NCBI RefSeq assembly: GCF_018688095.1
Contig: NZ_CP061311.1
Location: 1,210,120-1,274,119 of the forward strand
Direction of reading: 5' to 3'
DNA length: 64,000 nt
Origin: Polynucleobacter sp. AP-Titi-500A-B4
GTDB taxonomy: Bacteria; Pseudomonadota; Gammaproteobacteria; Burkholderiales; Burkholderiaceae
Under the pieces are notes generated by a model. That model did no database searches. It saw only the letters and a program-made list of their open reading frames with translations, and was not told the origin of the DNA. This document shows, one piece after another, positions 53,736-63,203 of this stretch; position 1 is the first letter of the stretch; each line of letters begins with the position of its first letter. The position numbers and the translations under genes were made by a program.

Positions 53736-54104
53736 TTATTTATTCTCGCCTGATTGATCGCTCTCTAGAGCTTGGTCGATCAATCGAGACATCTCTATGC
53801 CATGCTCTACTGAGCTGTCATAGTGAAAGTGCAAAGTTGGCACAGTGTGTATATGCAAACGTTTGAACAATAAAGAATGTAAATAACCTGCTTTTTCCTG
53901 AAGCGCTTTTAGGGCATGCTCAGGTTCTGCACCCAAAACGGTGAAGAACACTTTGGCATGCGCCAAGTCAGGTGAGAGTTCGATACTTTGTAAAGTAATC
54001 AAACCCAAACTAGAGCTACGCAATTCGCGTGGAATCAGCTCAGCCAGGTCTCGCTGAATTTGATCGGCAAGACGCTGGTTACGATGTGGGCTGGTTTTAT
54101 GCAT
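53736..54104 (-). CDS. rbfA: 30S ribosome-binding factor RbfA
   Basis: The 122-residue single KH-like domain protein has NQRLADQIQRDLAELIPRELR, LAHAKVFFTVLG and LHFHYDSSVEHGIEMSRLID. It matures the 5' end of 16S rRNA. It lies between infB (19 nt) and truB (1 nt), its usual place. Confidence 0.96.
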   Translation of the reverse strand: MHKTSPHRNQRLADQIQRDLAELIPRELRSSSLGLITLQSIELSPDLAHAKVFFTVLGAEPEHALKALQEKAGYLHSLLFKRLHIHTVPTLHFHYDSSVEHGIEMSRLIDQALESDQSGENK

Positions 54105-54123
54105 GCTTGATAAATTTGAGCAA

Positions 54124-56874
54124 TTAGAGTGAGCGAGCGACTTCAGTAACTTCGAACACTTCCAATTGATCGCCTTCTTTAATATCGTTATAGCCTTTTA
54201 ATGAAAGACCGCACTCAACACCGGCACGAACTTCTTTAGCATCATCTTTGAAGCGCTTGAGGGAATCCAATTCACCTGACCAGATAACCACGTTATCACG
54301 CAAGAGACGAACACTTGAAGTACGCTTAACGATACCGTCAACCACCAAGCAACCCGCAATCGCGCCAACTTTAGATACCAAGAAGACTTGACGGATCTCA
54401 ACAAGACCAGTGACTTCTTCTTTCTTATCAGGAGTCAACATACCACTCAAGGCAAGTTTCACTTCATCCACTGCGTCATAAATAATGTTGTGATAACGAA
54501 TATCAACGCCATTGTTCTCAGCCAACTTACGCGCTGCAGCATCGGCACGTGAGTTAAAGCCAATAATGACGGCTTTGGAAGCTACAGCCAAGTTCACGTC
54601 AGTTTCAGTGATACCACCAACTGCTGCGTGGACGATTTGTACTTTGACTTCTGGAGTTGAGAGTTTCATTAAGGACTGTGACAAGGCTTCTTGCGAACCT
54701 TGAACGTCTGCCTTGATGATTAATGGTAGCAACTTCGCTTCAATCGCACCCTCTTCCATATTCTCCATCATGGTTTCGAGCTTGAATGCCTGTTGTTTAG
54801 CCAACTTCACATCACGGAACTTGCCTTGACGGAACAGTGCAATCTCACGAGCTTTGCGCTCATCCGAAACCACTTGTACCGACTCACCAGCAGCAGGCAC
54901 TTCCGCCAAACCTTGAATCTCTACTGGAATAGAAGGACCTGCTTCGTTACATGGCTTACCGTTTTCATCCAACATGGCACGTACGCGACCAAAAGTTGAA
55001 CCAGCGAGCAACATATCACCGCGTTTGAGCGTGCCTGATTGAACCAATACAGTTGCAACCGGACCCTTACCTTTATCCAAACGTGCTTCGATCACGAGAC
55101 CTTGTGCTGGAGCATCTTTAGGGGCTTTGAGTTCCAGGATCTCAGCCTGCAAGAGAACGTTCTCGAGCAATGCATCAATACCTTCACCTGTTTTTGCAGA
55201 TACCGGAATAAATGGCACATCGCCACCGTATTCCTCTGGAACGACCTGCTCAGCAACTAACTCCGTTTTAACACGCTCAGAATTGGCTTCTGGCTTATCG
55301 ATCTTATTGATAGCAACAACCAATGGAACCCCACCAGCAACCGCATGGTGAATCGCCTCTTTGGTTTGTGGCATCACGCCGTCATCTGCTGCTACTACCA
55401 AGATCACAATATCGGTCGCCTTAGCACCACGAGCGCGCATCGCAGTAAACGCTTCGTGACCTGGGGTATCTAAGAAGGTAATCATGCCACGTGGTGTTTC
55501 TACGTGGTATGCACCGATATGCTGAGTGATACCGCCCGCTTCACCGGAGGCTACTTTCGCTAAACGAATCTTGTCGAGCAAAGAAGTTTTACCGTGGTCA
55601 ACGTGACCCATCACAGTAACTACTGGTGGGCGTGGCAACATTTCAGCATCGTGGCCGTCAGTACCGAGATCTAAGTCTGGATCATCTAACTTAGCAGCAT
55701 GGGCTTTGTGACCCATCTCTTCAACGATGATCATTGCTGTATCTTGATCAAGCACTTGGTTAATTGTGACCATTTGGCCCATACCCATTAACAACTTGAT
55801 TACTTCTGCGCTCTTGACTGCCATTGCGTGTGCAAGCTCTGCAACGGTAATCGTTTCTGGAACATGGACATCACGTACTACTGGCTCAGTTGGAACTTGG
55901 AAGTTGGTGTCGACGTTTGCTTCAGCGATTTGACGCTGTTTCTTACGACCACCGCCTGAACGCCAACCACCAACACCGCCAGAGGTATCGCCGCGAGTCT
56001 TGAGACCGCCCGGCTTCTTAGCGCCCTCTTCTTGCCAAGTTGATGAAGTCTCGGAAGACTTGATTGTTTTACCACCAACCTTCGTTGGTGATTTTTTCTT
56101 ATCCTCAGCACCCTCTGCTTTAGCAGGTTTGTGTAGAGTACCTTTTTTCGCTTCTTCAGCAGCAACTTCGCTTGGCGCTTTCAAAACACGAGCAGGTGCA
56201 CTCATCATGTCACGAATCGCCAAGGCTTCAGCCTCAGCAGCAGCACGACGTACACGAATATCAGCCAACTCTTTTTCTTTGCTTGCAGCAATTTCTTTAG
56301 CCGCTTTATCTGCTTTGGCTTTTTTCTCAGCAGCCGCTGCAGCAGGGGCATCACCAGATTCAGCTTCAGTAGGGGCAGCAACTTCTTTTTGACGCGCCTC
56401 TTCTGCTGCTTTCATTTCCGCTTCTTGACGAGCCAATAACTCAGCTTGACGAGTAGCTTCAGCTGCGCGTTTTTCTAATTCCTCTTCAGACAAAATTGGC
56501 TTCGCTGACGCTGCGGCTGTAGCTGCTTTTGCTGGCTTGGCTGGCGCTTCTTCGGCTACAGGTGCTTTATCGCCCGCTTTTACCAAGACACGCTTTTTAC
56601 GAACTTCAACCTGCACAGTGCGAGTGCGTCCAGCAGAGTCTGCTTGACGAATCTCAGAGCTCTCACGCTTGATCAAAGTGATCTTCTTGCGAGCGCCCGC
56701 TTCGGTATTACCATGTGCTTTTTGCAAATACTCGAGCAGGACAGTTTTGTCCTTATCGGTAATGCTCTCATCTTCAGAACCTTTTTCGATCCCAGCTGCC
56801 TTCAATTGCTCCAAGAGGTCAGCCGCAGTTCTTTTCAGTTCCTTAGCGAGTACTTTTACTGTTGTTGTTGCCAT
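54124..56874 (-). CDS. infB: Translation initiation factor IF-2
   Basis: The 916-residue protein has an N-terminal IF2_N fold (VKVLAKELKRTAADLLEQLKAAG), a long charged Ala/Lys/Glu-rich linker (about 80-330) and a second IF2_N repeat. The G domain has VMGHVDHGKTSLLDKIR, DTPGHEAFTAMRARG and NKIDKPEAN. Domains II-IV end in SLKGYNDIKEGDQLEVFEV. It places initiator tRNA on the 30S subunit. It lies 13 nt after nusA. Confidence 0.98.
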   Translation of the reverse strand: MATTTVKVLAKELKRTAADLLEQLKAAGIEKGSEDESITDKDKTVLLEYLQKAHGNTEAGARKKITLIKRESSEIRQADSAGRTRTVQVEVRKKRVLVKAGDKAPVAEEAPAKPAKAATAAASAKPILSEEELEKRAAEATRQAELLARQEAEMKAAEEARQKEVAAPTEAESGDAPAAAAAEKKAKADKAAKEIAASKEKELADIRVRRAAAEAEALAIRDMMSAPARVLKAPSEVAAEEAKKGTLHKPAKAEGAEDKKKSPTKVGGKTIKSSETSSTWQEEGAKKPGGLKTRGDTSGGVGGWRSGGGRKKQRQIAEANVDTNFQVPTEPVVRDVHVPETITVAELAHAMAVKSAEVIKLLMGMGQMVTINQVLDQDTAMIIVEEMGHKAHAAKLDDPDLDLGTDGHDAEMLPRPPVVTVMGHVDHGKTSLLDKIRLAKVASGEAGGITQHIGAYHVETPRGMITFLDTPGHEAFTAMRARGAKATDIVILVVAADDGVMPQTKEAIHHAVAGGVPLVVAINKIDKPEANSERVKTELVAEQVVPEEYGGDVPFIPVSAKTGEGIDALLENVLLQAEILELKAPKDAPAQGLVIEARLDKGKGPVATVLVQSGTLKRGDMLLAGSTFGRVRAMLDENGKPCNEAGPSIPVEIQGLAEVPAAGESVQVVSDERKAREIALFRQGKFRDVKLAKQQAFKLETMMENMEEGAIEAKLLPLIIKADVQGSQEALSQSLMKLSTPEVKVQIVHAAVGGITETDVNLAVASKAVIIGFNSRADAAARKLAENNGVDIRYHNIIYDAVDEVKLALSGMLTPDKKEEVTGLVEIRQVFLVSKVGAIAGCLVVDGIVKRTSSVRLLRDNVVIWSGELDSLKRFKDDAKEVRAGVECGLSLKGYNDIKEGDQLEVFEVTEVARSL

Positions 56875-56887
56875 GCACTACTTCCTC

Positions 56888-58369
56888 TCATGAAGTAAAC
56901 CAATGTTCGCGCGCTTTCATGATGAGCGTTTTCGCAGTTTCTTCGTCAATTTGTGTCGCCTCAACTAGCTCATCAACAGCTAGTTCAGCCAGGTCGTCAC
57001 GGGTATGTACTTGATTGTCAGCAAGTTTGGCAATCAATTCTGTGGTCATTCCTTCTAAGGAAAGCAAGTCTTGTGACACTTCGCCAATACGCTCTTCTTT
57101 TGCCAACTCCATCGTCAACAAAGAATCACGTGCGCGGGTGCGCAACTCATTCACAGTATCTTCATCGAATGAATCGATCTCTAACATTTCAGACAATGGC
57201 ACGTATGCCACTTCTTCCAATGTGTTGAAACCTTCTTCAATCAAAATATCAGCCACTTCTTGGTCTACGTCTAATTTGTCCATGAACAATTGACGTACAG
57301 AAGAAGCTTCTTTTTCAGTTTTCTCAGCAGACTCTTCAGGAGTCATGATGTTGATCTGCCAACCAGTCAAATCGCTTGCCAAACGCACGTTCTGTCCGCT
57401 ACGGCCAATGGCGATTGCCAAGTTTTCTTCATCAACAACCACGTCCATCGCGTGACGCTCTTCGTCAACCACGATTGAAGATACTTGTGCTGGAGCCAAA
57501 GCACCAATTACAAACTGCGCTGGATCTTCAGACCACAACACGATATCTACTGCTTCGCCGGCCACTTCGTTACGGACTGCAGTAACACGTGTGCCACGAA
57601 CACCAACGCAAGTACCGATAGGGTCAATACGCTTGTCATAAGTTACAACAGCAATCTTTGCGCGGATACCAGGATCACGAGCTGCGCCCTTGATCTCTAG
57701 CAAGCCCTGCTCCATCTCTGGCACTTCGTTCTCAAACAACTTGATCAAGAAGTCTGGGCAGGTACGAGAAAGTTCGATTTGTGGGCCACGAGCTTCACGA
57801 TCCACTTTGAGGATGTAAGCACGTACGCGGTCACCGGAACGCAAATTCTCTTTTGGAATCATTTGATCGCGGCGGAGCAAAGCTTCAACACGACCAGATT
57901 CAATAATCAAACCATTCTTGTCAGCGCGCTTCACGGTACCGGTCATGACTTTTTCGCCACGCTCGAGGTAGTCGTTCAAAATCTGTTCGCGCTCAGCATC
58001 ACGAATACGTTGCAAGATCACTTGCTTAGCCGCTTGCGCACCGATACGACCGAATGCTAAAGATTCGATTTGCTCTTCGATGTAGTCGCCAACTTCCATG
58101 TCGGGAATTTGCTCTTTGGCTTCAAATTGCAAAATCTCTTTATCTGGCTCTTGTAGACCAGCTTCATCAGGAACAACCAACCAACGACGGAAGGTTTCGT
58201 ATTCGCCTGACTCACGGTCAATCGATACACGAATATCCACATCTTCATTGGGATAACGCTTCTTAGTGGCTGATGCCAGCGCCATTTCAAGCGCCTCAAA
58301 CACAATCACTTGATCAACGTTCTTTTCACGCGCTAGGGCGTCTGCCAACATGAGAACTTCTCGGCTCAT
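56888..58369 (-). CDS. nusA: Transcription factor NusA
   Basis: The 493-residue protein has the N-terminal RNAP-binding domain, S1 (KVMTGTVKRADKNGLIIESGRVEALLRRDQMIP), KH1/KH2 (RIDPIGTCVGVRGTRVTAVRNEVAGEAVDIV; VDEENLAIAIGRSGQNVRLASDLTGW) and two C-terminal acidic repeats. It acts in pausing, termination and antitermination. It overlaps rimP by 4 nt. A structured leader with a terminator-like hairpin precedes the operon. Confidence 0.98.
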   Translation of the reverse strand: MSREVLMLADALAREKNVDQVIVFEALEMALASATKKRYPNEDVDIRVSIDRESGEYETFRRWLVVPDEAGLQEPDKEILQFEAKEQIPDMEVGDYIEEQIESLAFGRIGAQAAKQVILQRIRDAEREQILNDYLERGEKVMTGTVKRADKNGLIIESGRVEALLRRDQMIPKENLRSGDRVRAYILKVDREARGPQIELSRTCPDFLIKLFENEVPEMEQGLLEIKGAARDPGIRAKIAVVTYDKRIDPIGTCVGVRGTRVTAVRNEVAGEAVDIVLWSEDPAQFVIGALAPAQVSSIVVDEERHAMDVVVDEENLAIAIGRSGQNVRLASDLTGWQINIMTPEESAEKTEKEASSVRQLFMDKLDVDQEVADILIEEGFNTLEEVAYVPLSEMLEIDSFDEDTVNELRTRARDSLLTMELAKEERIGEVSQDLLSLEGMTTELIAKLADNQVHTRDDLAELAVDELVEATQIDEETAKTLIMKAREHWFTS

Positions 58370-58857
58370 GACTTTCTTCCTTTGAAATCAATAACAGGGA
58401 CCAACCGAGTCTTATCGACCTCGGCTAAAGAAAACTCCAATTGAGACGGCTGACCATCAACTGCCTCGAACACCAAACCAAATTTCGCATCAGGTGAATT
58501 CAATTCACCACTCAGCAAACCTTGCAACACACCACGAAAATTCTTACGGTTACCAACAGCAACACGCAACTTCATATCCACTTCCATTCCAGTAAAGCGC
58601 TCAAAATCGACTGCTGTCTTTACAGGACGATCTAAACCTGGAGAGGAAATCTCCAAACGCTCGTAAGGAATGTTTTCTACTGGCAAGGTGTAGCTCAACT
58701 GATGACTCACCTTCTCGCAATCCAAAACAGTAATCAAACGCTCGTAATCTGGGTTTTCAATTGTGACGCGCAGCAAACCCCCAGCTTCACGCTCGATATC
58801 TACTAGCGTGTAGCCCAAGTTTTCCAACTCTGCAGCGATGATCTTTTGATCCTTCAC
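58366..58857 (-). CDS. rimP: Ribosome maturation factor RimP
   Basis: The 163-residue protein has LENLGYTLVDIEREAGGLLRVTIEN and VSHQLSYTLPVENIPYERLEISSPGLDRPVKTAVDFERFTG, then a C-terminal SH3-like domain. It is needed for 30S maturation. The GTG at 58857 after GAAGGG is chosen as start. A TTG at 58899 stays in frame, but its first codons lie in a terminator-like hairpin and T9 run, and the residues they give (KPIFFCRF) are not seen in the family. Confidence 0.92.
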   Translation of the reverse strand: MKDQKIIAAELENLGYTLVDIEREAGGLLRVTIENPDYERLITVLDCEKVSHQLSYTLPVENIPYERLEISSPGLDRPVKTAVDFERFTGMEVDMKLRVAVGNRKNFRGVLQGLLSGELNSPDAKFGLVFEAVDGQPSQLEFSLAEVDKTRLVPVIDFKGRKS

Positions 58858-59001
58858 AACACCCTTCAAACCAAAACGGCAAAAAAAAATGGGCTTCAAA
58901 GCCCATATTCTCGAAATTCAGAACAGGCCGACTTACGTTGATCGCAACATCAGTCGGTAACAACACTTGCAGCATGTTTGTGCTGCAAGACCAAAATTAT
59001 A
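58858..59001 (-). promoter_or_regulatory. Structured leader and promoter of the rimP-nusA-infB operon
   Basis: A TATAAT (-10) lies at 59001-58996, past the rluB stop. The leader of about 130 nt contains three hairpins: CTTGCAGCA/TGCTGCAAG (58966-58989, 9 bp); CCGACT/AGTCGG with inner GTTG/CAAC (58928-58957); and ATGGGC/GCCCAT followed by T9 (58881-58906), a textbook intrinsic terminator 24 nt before the rimP start. It probably works as an attenuator, perhaps sensing NusA (inference). Confidence 0.6.
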
Positions 59002-59029
59002 GCTGATTTTTAGAGAAAACTGTTAGAAA

Positions 59030-60796
59030 TCAGAAGCTTTCGCCAGGATTTCGGGGTTTTCTAGGGCCCTTATTGAAGGGTTTGCGCCCTTTAGGAGCGC
59101 CCCGTTTGGGTCCATTTCCAGGACTTTGGGGGTTGCCTGTCACGAATGCAGACTGGCCATGGTGCACTTTTTTAGCTTTATTACGGCCTTGACCGTTTCC
59201 GCCCTGCCCACCTTGACCACCCTGTCCAGGCCTACCGCCTTGGGTTCGACCCCGGAAAGGACCACGTCCCTCGCCAGATCCACCGCCACCGCCAGGTTTG
59301 CCACCCCTACCTTGGTGAGTGAGACCATTGTGACCACTTGCCAGGGTTAAAGCGTCCCGTGAACCCCAGTAAGAAACCGAAGTTTGCATTGGGTCAGGTT
59401 GAAAGTCTGCGCCAGCAGGGTTACGACTTTGTCCACCAGCATTTGGGTTGCGAGCCTTGTCTTGGGGTTGTGGCATTTTTAAGCCTGCAGACTTCATCAA
59501 ATTGTAGATACCGCCGGCCTCAATCTCTTCCCACTTTCCGCGCCTTAAGCGTGGAGGCAATAAGAAAATGCCGTAACGAGTTCGGATTAAGCGAGATACC
59601 GTATGACCAACTGCTTCAAACATACGACGCACTTCGCGATTACGGCCTTCAGTTAATGCAACGTGGTACCAACGGTTAGCACCGTCACCACCGCCCATCG
59701 CTAGGCGTAAGAATTTAGCTTGACCATCATCGAGCGTAATACCGCTCTTTAGTTGCGCCATATTGTCTTGACTCAACTCACCCAAGATACGCACAGCGTA
59801 TTCACGCTCAACACCGTAACGTGGATGCATCAAACGATTCGCCAACTCACCAGAAGTAGTGAATAGCAATAAACCTTCAGTGTTGAAGTCCAAGCGACCT
59901 ACAGCAATCCAACGACCTTGACGGGGTTTTGGTAAACGATCAAATACCGTTGGACGACCCTCTGGGTCTGACTGGCTAACGATTTCGCCAGCAGGTTTGT
60001 GATACATGATGACGCGTGGCGGTTTTGTTTGAATCTTACGATGCACTGCTTTACCATTGATGCGTACTTGATCGGTCGGACCAATACGCTGACCAATATG
60101 TGCAGGCAATCCATTAACAGATACGCGCCCTTGCACAATTAAATCTTCCATGTCGCGGCGTGAACCCATGCCGGCATCAGCTAATACTTTATGAAGTTTA
60201 ACGGTATCTTCATCATCCGCATCATCGTCTAGACCGTCTAGATCAGACCATACTTCATCACGCAAACTCAGCGGCAATTCATCGATGTTTGCAAACTGCA
60301 GACTACTCATCTCTTCTTCAGTCGGCGCATCCGGATCTTCATTTTCACGTGAACGCTGTGCACGTTGCGCACGACGCTCTGCACCCGTTTGATGAGAGAT
60401 TTCGCTTTCGTTTAAGCCATCTGGATTCTTGGCTTCCAATACTTCTGGCGCATCTAATGCAGCGTCAAACTCACCCGAAACAACTGAAGCAAATAAGGCT
60501 TCAACATCTGCAGGGTTTGGTGCTAGCTTTGCGGAATGATTGCCGCCACCTTCACGAGGGCCATTTGAACCCTCACCTTCACGACGCGGTTTGTCCTTAT
60601 TGAAGGGGCGCTTCTTATTAAATGGGTGCTTGCCGCTGCCTGCACGACGAGGATGGCGTGGGCCACGATCTTCGCGGGGCGCACGTTCACCACCCTCACC
60701 CTGAGGGGCTTCTGTATGAGAAGACCCTGTATCAGTCTGTGATGATGTTGCTGCAGGTACTACTGGGCTTGAATCGTTTTCGTTAGAACTTGTCAT
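59030..60796 (-). CDS. rluB: 23S rRNA pseudouridine(2605) synthase RluB with long disordered ends
   Basis: The core has an S4 domain (KLHKVLADAGMGSRRDMEDLIVQGRVSVNG) and the RsuA/RluB catalytic part (GRLDFNTEGLLLFTTSGELANRLMHPRYGVEREYAVRI with the active Asp; ALTEGRNREVRRMFEAVGHTVSRLIRTRYG). It modifies U2605 of 23S rRNA. Of 588 residues, about 215 N-terminal and 160 C-terminal ones are charged, Gly/Arg/Pro-rich and disordered. RNA-binding tails of this kind occur in betaproteobacterial homologues. It lies 3 nt after scpB. Confidence 0.94.
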   Translation of the reverse strand: MTSSNENDSSPVVPAATSSQTDTGSSHTEAPQGEGGERAPREDRGPRHPRRAGSGKHPFNKKRPFNKDKPRREGEGSNGPREGGGNHSAKLAPNPADVEALFASVVSGEFDAALDAPEVLEAKNPDGLNESEISHQTGAERRAQRAQRSRENEDPDAPTEEEMSSLQFANIDELPLSLRDEVWSDLDGLDDDADDEDTVKLHKVLADAGMGSRRDMEDLIVQGRVSVNGLPAHIGQRIGPTDQVRINGKAVHRKIQTKPPRVIMYHKPAGEIVSQSDPEGRPTVFDRLPKPRQGRWIAVGRLDFNTEGLLLFTTSGELANRLMHPRYGVEREYAVRILGELSQDNMAQLKSGITLDDGQAKFLRLAMGGGDGANRWYHVALTEGRNREVRRMFEAVGHTVSRLIRTRYGIFLLPPRLRRGKWEEIEAGGIYNLMKSAGLKMPQPQDKARNPNAGGQSRNPAGADFQPDPMQTSVSYWGSRDALTLASGHNGLTHQGRGGKPGGGGGSGEGRGPFRGRTQGGRPGQGGQGGQGGNGQGRNKAKKVHHGQSAFVTGNPQSPGNGPKRGAPKGRKPFNKGPRKPRNPGESF

Positions 60797-60799
60797 TAA

Positions 60800-61486
60800 T
60801 TATTGTTTTGTTTCGTCTGATTGCTCATCAGACTCAGGGGTAACTTCTTCGGTGATGATTTCGCTGCTTTCTTCGATCACTACTGCTTCTGCCTCTTCAA
60901 TCACAACCGTTTCTACAGTGGCGGTAGGATCAAACTCCATGACTGCTTGACCTAAATGCTCTGCGGCTGCCATCGGTGCAGCATCTTCCAAAATCGGTAG
61001 GCTTTGTAGGTTAGTCAGACTTAAGTCATCTAGGAATTGTTTCGTCGTGGCATATAAACCGGGACGGCCAATCGTATCTTTATGACCAATCACTTCAACC
61101 CAACCACGGTCTTCTAATTGCTTCATCACATTGCTGCTCACAGCAACGCCACGAATTTCTTCAATCTCACCGCGAGTAACCGGTTGACGGTAGGCAATGA
61201 TCGCCAAGGTCTCCATCACTGCACGGGAATACTTAGGTGGCTTCTCAGGCGTCAAGCGGTCAAGATACTCGCGCATTGATAAACGACTCTGAAAACGCCA
61301 GCCAGTAGCAATATGCACTAGCTCCATACCCTTGTCATCCCAAGCGCGTTGCAACTCTACTAAGGCCTCATCAATATCAGCGGTAGTGATGTCCTCAACA
61401 AACAGGCGAGAAAGGTCAGCAACTGAGAGTGGCTCCTGCGCGCACAGGAGGGCTGTTTCAATAACGCGCTTGTTGTGGTCGTCCAT
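60800..61486 (-). CDS. scpB: Segregation and condensation protein ScpB
   Basis: The 228-residue protein has two winged-helix domains (ETALLCAQEPLSVADLSRLF; YSRAVMETLAIIAYRQPVTRGEIEEIRGVAVSSNVMKQLEDRGWVEVIGHKD) and an acidic Glu/Val-rich tail of about 45 residues. It is the kleisin-associated subunit of SMC-ScpAB condensin. It begins a minus-strand run with rluB, divergent from the patatin gene; the scpA partner is not in the window. Confidence 0.95.
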   Translation of the reverse strand: MDDHNKRVIETALLCAQEPLSVADLSRLFVEDITTADIDEALVELQRAWDDKGMELVHIATGWRFQSRLSMREYLDRLTPEKPPKYSRAVMETLAIIAYRQPVTRGEIEEIRGVAVSSNVMKQLEDRGWVEVIGHKDTIGRPGLYATTKQFLDDLSLTNLQSLPILEDAAPMAAAEHLGQAVMEFDPTATVETVVIEEAEAVVIEESSEIITEEVTPESDEQSDETKQ

Positions 61487-61677
61487 AAAAGTCGGGCTAT
61501 CAGGATTGAACCTGAGTAGGCTTTAAAAAATGTATTTCAGTAATGGGTTTTGGTGTTCTCTAGCGACTACGGACAATCCATCTCATAATTTCTAGTTAGG
61601 GAATATGCCCGCGCTGCAACGAAGTCCTTTTCGTTCACCGTGCACCCATTATAAGGTAGGCTCAATACAATAGCCAC

Positions 61678-62580
61678 ATGCACAATATTTCATCAAAACC
61701 CCCGGTTTCCCCTGAACGACGCCATTTATTAGGTCTTGGCATCGGAATGGGCGCACTATTGGGTGCAAGCGGCTTGAGTTCATGTAGTCTCATGGGGCCC
61801 AAAAAGCCCGTGGTCGGATTGGTTCTTGGTGCTGGCGCTGCCCGGGGATTTGCCCACGTGGGCGTCATTAAAGCCCTCGAAGCGCAAGGCATTCATCCCA
61901 ATATCGTTGTTGGTAGCAGTGCTGGTAGCGTGATCGCAGCCCTCTTTGCCTCTGGTGCCACTGGGAACGATCTCAATCGCCTGGCTCAAAATCTCGATGA
62001 AGCCACGATTGCTGACTGGGGTTTGCCATTTGCTGGACGTTTTGGCGGCCTCATTAAAGGCGATGCCCTTCAAAACATGGTCAACCGTGAAGTACAGAAC
62101 AAAACGATTGAGCAGATGCGCATTCCTTTGGGAATTGTTGCTACTGAATTGCAATCTGGCAAAGGGGTTTTATTTCGCACAGGCAATACTGGTCAAGCAG
62201 TACGTGCATCGTGCAGCGTACCTGGAGTCTTTCAACCTACTGTAATTGGTGGCAAAGAATATTTGGATGGCGGCCTAGTGGCACCGGTACCCGTCAGCTT
62301 TGCAAGACAGATGGGTGCGACCCTGGTGATTGCGGTGAATATTTCTTCAGAACCTGTTCATCAAGACGCGAGTGGAACCTTTGGCGTTCTACAGCACACT
62401 ATTTCGATTATGCAAAGAAGCATTAATCAATATGAACTCAAGAGTGCGGATATTGTGATTACCCCACAACTCAAACAAATGAGTAGTGGTGATTTCAAAT
62501 CTAGAAACGCGGCGATCTTGGCTGGCGAAGTCGCAGCCCAAGAGCAAATAGCATTGATTAAGGAAAAGCTGAAAGGCTGA
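61678..62580 (+). CDS. Patatin-like phospholipase, probable lipoprotein
   Basis: The 300-residue protein has an Arg-rich signal (PERRHLLGLGIGMGALLGASGLSSC) with a lipobox Cys; the twin Arg could indicate Tat export. The patatin core is complete: oxyanion loop GLVLGAGAARGFAHVG, nucleophile elbow VVGSSAGS (GxSxG) and the Asp of the dyad in DGGLVAPVP. It resembles RssA/YchK-type esterases but is exported. The substrate is unknown. Confidence 0.88.
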   Translation: MHNISSKPPVSPERRHLLGLGIGMGALLGASGLSSCSLMGPKKPVVGLVLGAGAARGFAHVGVIKALEAQGIHPNIVVGSSAGSVIAALFASGATGNDLNRLAQNLDEATIADWGLPFAGRFGGLIKGDALQNMVNREVQNKTIEQMRIPLGIVATELQSGKGVLFRTGNTGQAVRASCSVPGVFQPTVIGGKEYLDGGLVAPVPVSFARQMGATLVIAVNISSEPVHQDASGTFGVLQHTISIMQRSINQYELKSADIVITPQLKQMSSGDFKSRNAAILAGEVAAQEQIALIKEKLKG

Positions 62581-62636
62581 GCCGGCAGGTCATAAACCCC
62601 TGAATAATATGTCCTTTTTGTAATCATGGTATAGTT

Positions 62637-62672
62637 CCATAGGTCTAATTGTAGTTACAATTAGACCTATGG
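62637..62672. promoter_or_regulatory. 36-bp perfect palindrome over the brnT start
   Basis: CCATAGGTCTAATTGTA (62637-62653), a GT spacer, and its exact reverse complement (62656-62672) include the brnT ATG at 62669. A TATAGT (-10-like) lies at 62630-62635, so a transcript would carry a 12-bp hairpin ending at the start codon. It is the likely operator for BrnA (family knowledge: BrnA represses its own operon) and may also block translation. Confidence 0.7.
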
Positions 62673-62938
62673 AGATTACTTATGACTGGGCAAAAAACGC
62701 GCAAAACATCCTCGAACGAAATCTTCCCTTTGACCGGGTGGTGGATTTTGATTTCGAGACAGCAAATTTCACGATCGACAAGAGAAAAGACTACGGAGAA
62801 ATTCGTAGATGTGCGATTGGTTACCTTGGAAGCAGGCTGCATTCCCTAGTATTCACCGAAACGCCAAAAGGAATTCGGGTAATTAGCTTTAGGAAGGCAA
62901 ATAAACGAGAACTAGCAATCTATGAACAGAAAAAATAA
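62669..62938 (+). CDS. brnT: BrnT-family ribonuclease toxin
   Basis: The 89-residue protein has ITYDWAKNAQNILERNLPFDRVVDFDFETA, the BrnT opening (usually F-x-W-D-x-x-K...N...H-x-(V/I)-x-F). It continues YGEIRRCAIGYLGSRLHSLVFTE and ends VISFRKANKRELAIYEQ, the conserved C-terminal strand and helix. It would be a type II toxin with RelE-like RNase fold that cuts RNA. It overlaps brnA by 17 nt. No Shine-Dalgarno is seen because the start lies in a palindrome. Confidence 0.9.
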   Translation: MEITYDWAKNAQNILERNLPFDRVVDFDFETANFTIDKRKDYGEIRRCAIGYLGSRLHSLVFTETPKGIRVISFRKANKRELAIYEQKK

Positions 62939-63194
62939 AAACGATAAAGATGATTTTGAATGGACCGAGACGGAACTGAAGGCATCCAAAAAAATAAATT
63001 CGCTTCCAAAATCTCTACAATTAAAACTTGCAGCACGCAAAACTAGAGGTCCGCAAATAAGCCCCACTAAAGTCTCTACTACCATTCGTTTATCGAGTGA
63101 TGTAATTGCATCCTTCAAGGCAACTGGATCTGGATGGCAAACGAAAATTGATCATGCACTCAAGCAATGGCTTGAAGAACATACACTGACGTGA
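62922..63194 (+). CDS. brnA: BrnA-family antitoxin
   Basis: The 90-residue protein has a basic N terminus and the BrnA core: PTKVSTTIRLSSDVIASFKATGSGWQTKIDHALKQWL, a ribbon-helix-helix with the RLSxDV strand and the GxGWQT-(K/R)-(I/M)-(D/N)-xAL motif. It should neutralise the BrnT encoded just upstream and repress the promoter through the 36-bp palindrome (family behaviour). It is only distantly similar to the orphan BrnA at 45618. Confidence 0.9.
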   Translation: MNRKNKNDKDDFEWTETELKASKKINSLPKSLQLKLAARKTRGPQISPTKVSTTIRLSSDVIASFKATGSGWQTKIDHALKQWLEEHTLT

Positions 63195-63203
63195 CTAAAT
63201 TTT

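Noticed and set aside
58858..58899. Upstream TTG start for rimP
   Set aside because: The added codons lie in a terminator hairpin and a T9 run and give residues not seen in RimP.
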